Source: Gambelia wislizenii | Taxonomy: Eukaryota > Chordata > Lepidosauria > Squamata > Crotaphytidae | Assembly (NCBI GenBank): GCA_030847615.1 | Contig: JAUMIR010000002.1 | Span: forward strand, 233,635,809-233,699,808 | Direction: 5' to 3' | Length of the DNA stretch: 64,000 nucleotides | Shown: piece after piece, positions 59,940 through 64,000 of the stretch | How positions within the stretch are numbered: position 1 is the first letter of the stretch | How the letters are laid out: each line of letters starts with the position of its first letter | Made by a program: the position numbers and the translations under genes | Notes under the pieces: generated by a model | The model's database searches: none | What the model was told of the DNA's origin: nothing | What the model saw: the letters and a program-made list of their open reading frames with translations, nothing else

Positions 59940-60215
59940 AGTCTTGCACAGAAAACAGCATTTTCTGCATGGAAAATAGTGTTTCCATGAAGAAATATGG
60001 ATTCCTGCACAGAAAATTCTGTTTTCTGCACAGAAAATGCTATTTTTATCCAAATCAAGCATGTCTAATTTTAATGCAGAATAAATCCCCAACTACAACA
60101 TTTTCTGCACAGGAATTAATATTTCTGCTTTGAAATATTATTTTTCATGCAGAAAATGCTGTCCCCTGTGAAGAAAATGTTTTCTGCACAAAACAACCAT
60201 GTGCCTATTTTGCAC
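59940..60215. repeat. degenerate TTTTCTGCACAGAAAA-rich array
   Basis: The near-palindromic motif ttttctgcacagaaaa and variants recur at least six times at irregular spacing. An eroded minisatellite, not recognised as a known element. Confidence 0.55.
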
Positions 60216-60219
60216 AGAA

Positions 60220-61867
60220 TCAGTGCTGAACTGTAAAGGTTCTCATTCGTCCATGGTTCTTTTTGTCAGGGTTTATCAATATCTGAAAAACATATTTTTT
60301 GACCATTTTCTGAATATTTTCAAATATTCTTTCAATCTCTAGTTTTGCTGACTTAGTCTGGCCATTGTCTTCCATTGAAAAGGAAGGCCTATTAAAAACA
60401 TCATCTTGCAGCTGAGTTTTGCTTGAACAAGAAGGTCTATTTGAGCTGAAGTGTGCAGAATTTCTGGTCTTACTCTCAGTCCTGCTTCTCAGTTTGCTCT
60501 GTTCAACTGATTGTTCTTTTTGTCTGGATACGCAGTGCCTCACCTTTTCTGCACATCTGCTGCCCATGGTCCAATCTTAACATAATGCAATAACTATACG
60601 CACACAAAGAGAGACCAGCATATTGCTAGAATCTGAAATGGCAACAACTCACCAAGAAGGAGATCATGGGGTTGTGATAAATAGCTCAGTGAAAATCCAT
60701 TGACCACCAATAGTTACCAGTCAGGAGGGTTACATAATCACTCCTTTATCAGAGATAGTATGCCTGAGGAATGCAAGATTGAGTAAACAATTGTACTTAT
60801 GTCCTACTGGTGGACATGGGCTACTGCTTGAGTGGTGAGAGAACAGCACTGGCTAGGCCTTTGGTTTGATCCAGCATGGCTCTTCTTATGTTCTTATGAA
60901 GAATATCTGTAAGATAAATCTGATGAACTTCACTGAGTCCCTTGGCCATGGTCAAACTGACAAATCTTTCAGTTTCACTTTCTCCCACTTGTATACTCAA
61001 ATCCTTTCTGTCTCATTTCTGAAGTGACCTTTGTTAATTTTGATTTAGCAAAATTTTATTCTTATGTCTAATTATTTTTTTAAAAAAGAACCAAATTAAA
61101 CCATTTGTGTGGATCAAATCCAGTTGTTATGGCTATTCCAAGCGTGGAGAGCACCATGTTGTACTTGCTTGCCATGTAGTAGGTAAAGATCTGGAACCCA
61201 GCATAAAAAAAAGGAAGCAGAACACCCACTTTTGTACTGACAAGGTTGAAGACACAGGGATTCAAACCCAGACCTTGATGAGTGGAGTGACCAAAACCAT
61301 GAGGCTGAATGGACAAAATAGCCAGTTTTTCAGGGGTTTCCCCCCCCCATTAAAAACTCAAGTTCTTCCCATCACTTTTGTGGAGAAATTGACAGATGTT
61401 GAAAAGTGTCTATTAAGAAAGACAAAGAAATGAAAGTTCTCACCCATCCCTATACAAAGCAGTTAAAGCAAGCATGTAGAAAACAGGAAAATCTCCACAA
61501 CAATGAAGGGTATGTGTCCAAGGAGATTAGTTAGCAAAAGGGAGAAGAGAATAAAAACAACACCTGATATTTAAATGGCAGGGACTCTTCCATACATAAG
61601 AGACAGGGTTGATATCCCGTAGCCTCAGACCTGCCCTTTTCTTCAGCTCCACTTATTTGGTGCCATCCAGTTCCATCTTTGGCCACATTCTCTTTTTAAA
61701 CACACAGATACAACATTGAATTCTACCACAAAGTACCTCTGAGTGTGTATACCGTCTCTTTCCCTGTTCATATGGAACGAATCATACATTTTCTAAACCT
61801 AAATATCACCACCACCAAAACCAAGTAACTTTTTGCAAGCTACTTTGTGTTTTGGAGAAACAATGCA
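60220..61867. other. unrecognised stretch with two odd short frames
   Basis: Minus-strand frames at 60567-60220 (115 residues, lysine/serine-rich) and 61316-61080 (78 residues, hydrophobic) resemble no family I know. No splice or transcript evidence, so no gene is called. Confidence 0.25.
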
Positions 61868-62090
61868 GGGATGCATCTACACTGTAGAAAAAATGCAGTT
61901 TGACACCACTTTAACTGCCATGGCGCCATCCTACAGAATCTTGGGATTTGTAGTTTTGTGAGGCACCAGCACTCTTTGGCAGAGAAGGCTAAAGACCTTG
62001 TAAAACTACAAATATCAGGATTCCATAGGATGGAACAACAGCATTTAAAGTGGTATCAAACTGCATTATTTCTACAGTGTAGATGCACCC
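61868..62090. mobile_element. palindromic MITE, complete
   Basis: The ends GGGATGCATCTACACTGTAG and CTACAGTGTAGATGCACCC are inverted. The two arms carry the tttgtagttttgtgag / ttgtaaaactacaaat core. Confidence 0.85.
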
Positions 62091-62093
62091 TGA

Positions 62094-62322
62094 GGGCCTT
62101 ATTGCACTACATTGTTATAACACTATTATTCCACTTTAGCTGCTCTGGCTGCCTCCTGTGGACTCCTAGGATTTGCAGTTTAGGTAGGGCCATGTTGAAC
62201 CTTCAGCCAGAGAGCTCTTAGGCCTCCCTAAACTACAAACCCCAGGAGTCCACAGGAGGCAGCCAGAGCAGTTAAAGTGGAATAATAGTGTTATAACAAT
62301 GTGGTGCAATAAGGCCCTAAGA
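62094..62322. mobile_element. palindromic MITE, complete
   Basis: The ends GGGCCTTATTGCACTACATT and (right) aatgtggtgcaataaggccc are inverted. It lies three bases beyond the previous MITE. Confidence 0.85.
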
Positions 62323-63054
62323 CAATGCTACTCAAAGTGGTAGTACGTTAACTGCTGCCTGTCTGCAAGCCATCAGCTGATGGACCACTGAGAGTTTCCA
62401 GGAAGGAAAGAAACAGTTGTAGCTGATGGGTGGAAATTTGGTACCAGTCACTGTTACTTTAGGGAAAAAATTGCTGGCTCCCCACATCAGATAGCCTGAG
62501 AAGCACTAGCCTAGAATATTTTAAACAGACCAAGTGCATACTTGTATTAACATAAGATTTATGCAGTCACAGTTTTCAGGCTGATGGCAAAAATGTGGCA
62601 ATGTGAAATGTTAAGGCAACATTAGGGTAAAGGTAGCTGTTTGTGGAGGTAGTAGTTGTTGCTGCTGTCGTAGTTTTACTACTGTCTGGAGAGTTTCTTC
62701 AGCTGTAAGAATTCTTAGAGCTGAACTCTTTCAGTGTTTGCCCACTGGAGGGCAGCAACAGCTCAGGCGTGTATGGATTTTGAACCAGAATGCACCAGAA
62801 GTACAGGAGTGGCTTTGCCCTTCCACTTTTTACTAATAGGTTTACTTTTTCCCATTTGAGAGAAGGATGTGTCTTCATTCCTATGGGGAGTAAAGTGCTG
62901 GGCTGCGGGGAGGGGGACAAGTGTGTGGAGGCTTGGGGAGACAACCATTGCTGGGAGTAATCACTGGAGGAACAGGAAACAGAGATAGATTGCGTTTCTC
63001 CATCGAGGCATCATGCCAGTCGTGTGTAGTGGTAAATTTCTAAATGTAGGCCCA
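62323..63054. other. no recognisable feature
   Basis: I see no gene or defined element. Confidence 0.35.
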
Positions 63055-63165
63055 GGGCCAGTTTAAGAAATTTTGGTCCCCCCTGCAATGCTTTATTTTG
63101 GGGAGCCCATATGTTTATCTCAGGTCAATGTAACCTAACCTATTCACCGTACAGGATGTTCAGAT
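63055..63165. repeat. partial copy of the GGCCGGTTTAAG repeat
   Basis: It starts cagggccagtttaagaaatt and shares gcccatatgtttat.tcaggt and tgtaacctaac with 3099-3326. The right end is replaced by the element at 63168. Confidence 0.6.
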
Positions 63166-63167
63166 TA

Positions 63168-63402
63168 CAGTGGGACCCCTGTATCCACGGATTCATTATC
63201 CATGGGACACAAAATAGTGCACCTACCATAGAGTCTTCCTAGAAAATGTGCCCTCCCTAGCCATTTTCTAGGCCCTCCAAGGCAACTCTATGGTATTTTA
63301 AACCAGAAGTCCCATTATTTTCAATGATGTTCACTATTATCCATGATATTCAGTATCCACACACCCCAGAACCAATCCCCAGTGGATAAGGGGGGCCTAC
63401 TG
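63168..63402. mobile_element. Tigger/pogo-like MITE, TA duplication
   Basis: A 235-bp element from CAGTGGGACCCCTGTATCC to gtggataaggggggcctactg, flanked by TA. Confidence 0.85.
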
Positions 63403-63477
63403 TATTACATAATCTGCTACCAATAACTTAGTTTAGCAATTAACGTAATGGTGTAGATTTCCTCAAAGAAAAGAAAG

Positions 63478-63848
63478 AGTGGACTACAAGCTGAACATGA
63501 GTTAGCAGTGTGATGCAGCAGCAAAAAAATGCCAATGCAATTCTAGGCTGCATTAATAGGAGTAGTGTCTAGATCAAGGGAAGTAATAGTACCACTCCAT
63601 TCTGCTTGGGTCAGACCTCACCTGTAAGACTGTGTCCAGTTCTGGGCACAACAGTTCAAGAAAGATACTGAGAGGGATGGTGGGAGGTCTGGAAGCTATT
63701 ATGCCCTATGAGGAACAGCTTAGGGAGCTGGGTATGCTTAGCCTGGAGAAGAGAAGGTTGAGAGGTGATGTGATAGCCATGTTTAAATGTTTGAAGGGAT
63801 GTCATCCTGAGGATGAAGCAAGCTTGTTTTCTGCTGCTCCAGAGACTT
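63478..63848 (+). mobile_element. CR1 3' fragment, cut by a foldback element
   Basis: It begins at the VDYKLNMS-equivalent (ggactacaagctgaacatga) and reads [20 protein letters not shown] and FSAAPET. It then stops abruptly where the foldback element starts. Confidence 0.85.
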
Positions 63849-64000
63849 GGGACATTTTCAGACGTGGCTTGTAGTGCAAGAATCCAGCGGAAGAGCTTCA
63901 CAGCTGCAGCGCAGCAGGGGGTCCATTTCGGACAACACTGTCCCTGCAGCGAAACTGTCCGTGTCTCTTCCGTTTAGGGTTGGAGACTGCTGCACCATAT
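63849..64000. mobile_element. left arm of a foldback element, cut by window end
   Basis: The text gggacattttcagacg, gcagcagggggtccatttcg and gactgctgcaccatat parallels the left arm of 10601-10951 up to its centre. Confidence 0.65.

Noticed and set aside
61080..61316. Hydrophobic 78-codon minus-strand frame that looks like a membrane peptide
   Set aside because: No family recognised and no splice or promoter context. The composition is explained by T-rich sequence.

Overview
This window looks like about 64 kb of a squamate reptile (lizard) nuclear genome. The evidence is one interrupted vertebrate gene with GT/AG introns, many CR1 LINE copies with the sauropsid-style 3' end, L2-like LINEs, tRNA-derived Sauria-type SINEs, a 5S-rRNA-derived SINE, and a dense mix of DNA-transposon derivatives. 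The species cannot be named from this. I see no prokaryotic features, CRISPR array, rRNA gene or intact tRNA gene.

Gene content is low. The one apparently complete protein-coding gene lies on the minus strand in four coding exons: 37383-37071, 33113-32855, 31787-31630 and 26685-26462. They splice in frame to 317 codons plus a stop. The product is a membrane-anchored short-chain dehydrogenase/reductase of the SDR9C group (RDH16 / HSD17B6 / RDH7-like), with cofactor motif TGCDSGFG, NNAG, catalytic Ser and YSPSK intact. Fragments of related copies lie around it: a decayed exon 1 at about 22797-22947, a decayed exon 2/intron 1 boundary inside intron 1 at about 33925-34110, and a well-preserved exon 2 at 54776-55031 that has lost the catalytic lysine. 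The window therefore covers part of a tandem SDR9C cluster that has undergone birth and death.

Layout: 1-2040, 5' part of an APE-type LINE (minus). 2150-3330, a MITE remnant, an internally deleted LINE derivative and another repeat. 4445-5025, L2. 5279-7625, MITEs. 7800-9730, a CR1 with a nearly open RT frame. 10601-15645, foldback, TA-type, Harbinger-like, Tigger-like and hAT-like MITEs. 16470-19262, an old CR1 split by a hAT-like element and by a GC-rich element with TA duplications. 21068-26085, CR1, 5S SINE, MITEs and the exon 1 remnant. 26262-37392, the SDR gene, its introns filled with hAT, CR1, L2, LTR and foldback repeats. 37393-45687, mostly unrecognised, with a 5'-inverted LINE copy and two SINEs. 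45688-47001, a dead mariner. 50052-52338, a 5'-truncated LINE with perfect target duplication. 52653-64000, more MITEs, the paralogous exon 2, an unclassified repeat, SINEs, and a foldback element cut by the window end.

The best prospects for something new are the SDR9C remnant cluster, the several structural fates of one LINE family (including a 5'UTR-plus-3'tail derivative), the GC-rich 149-bp palindromic array inside a non-autonomous DNA transposon, and the direct rather than inverted ends of the mariner. No new defence or enzymatic system is evident. All target-site duplications and splice sites were read by eye; family names without a database comparison are provisional.
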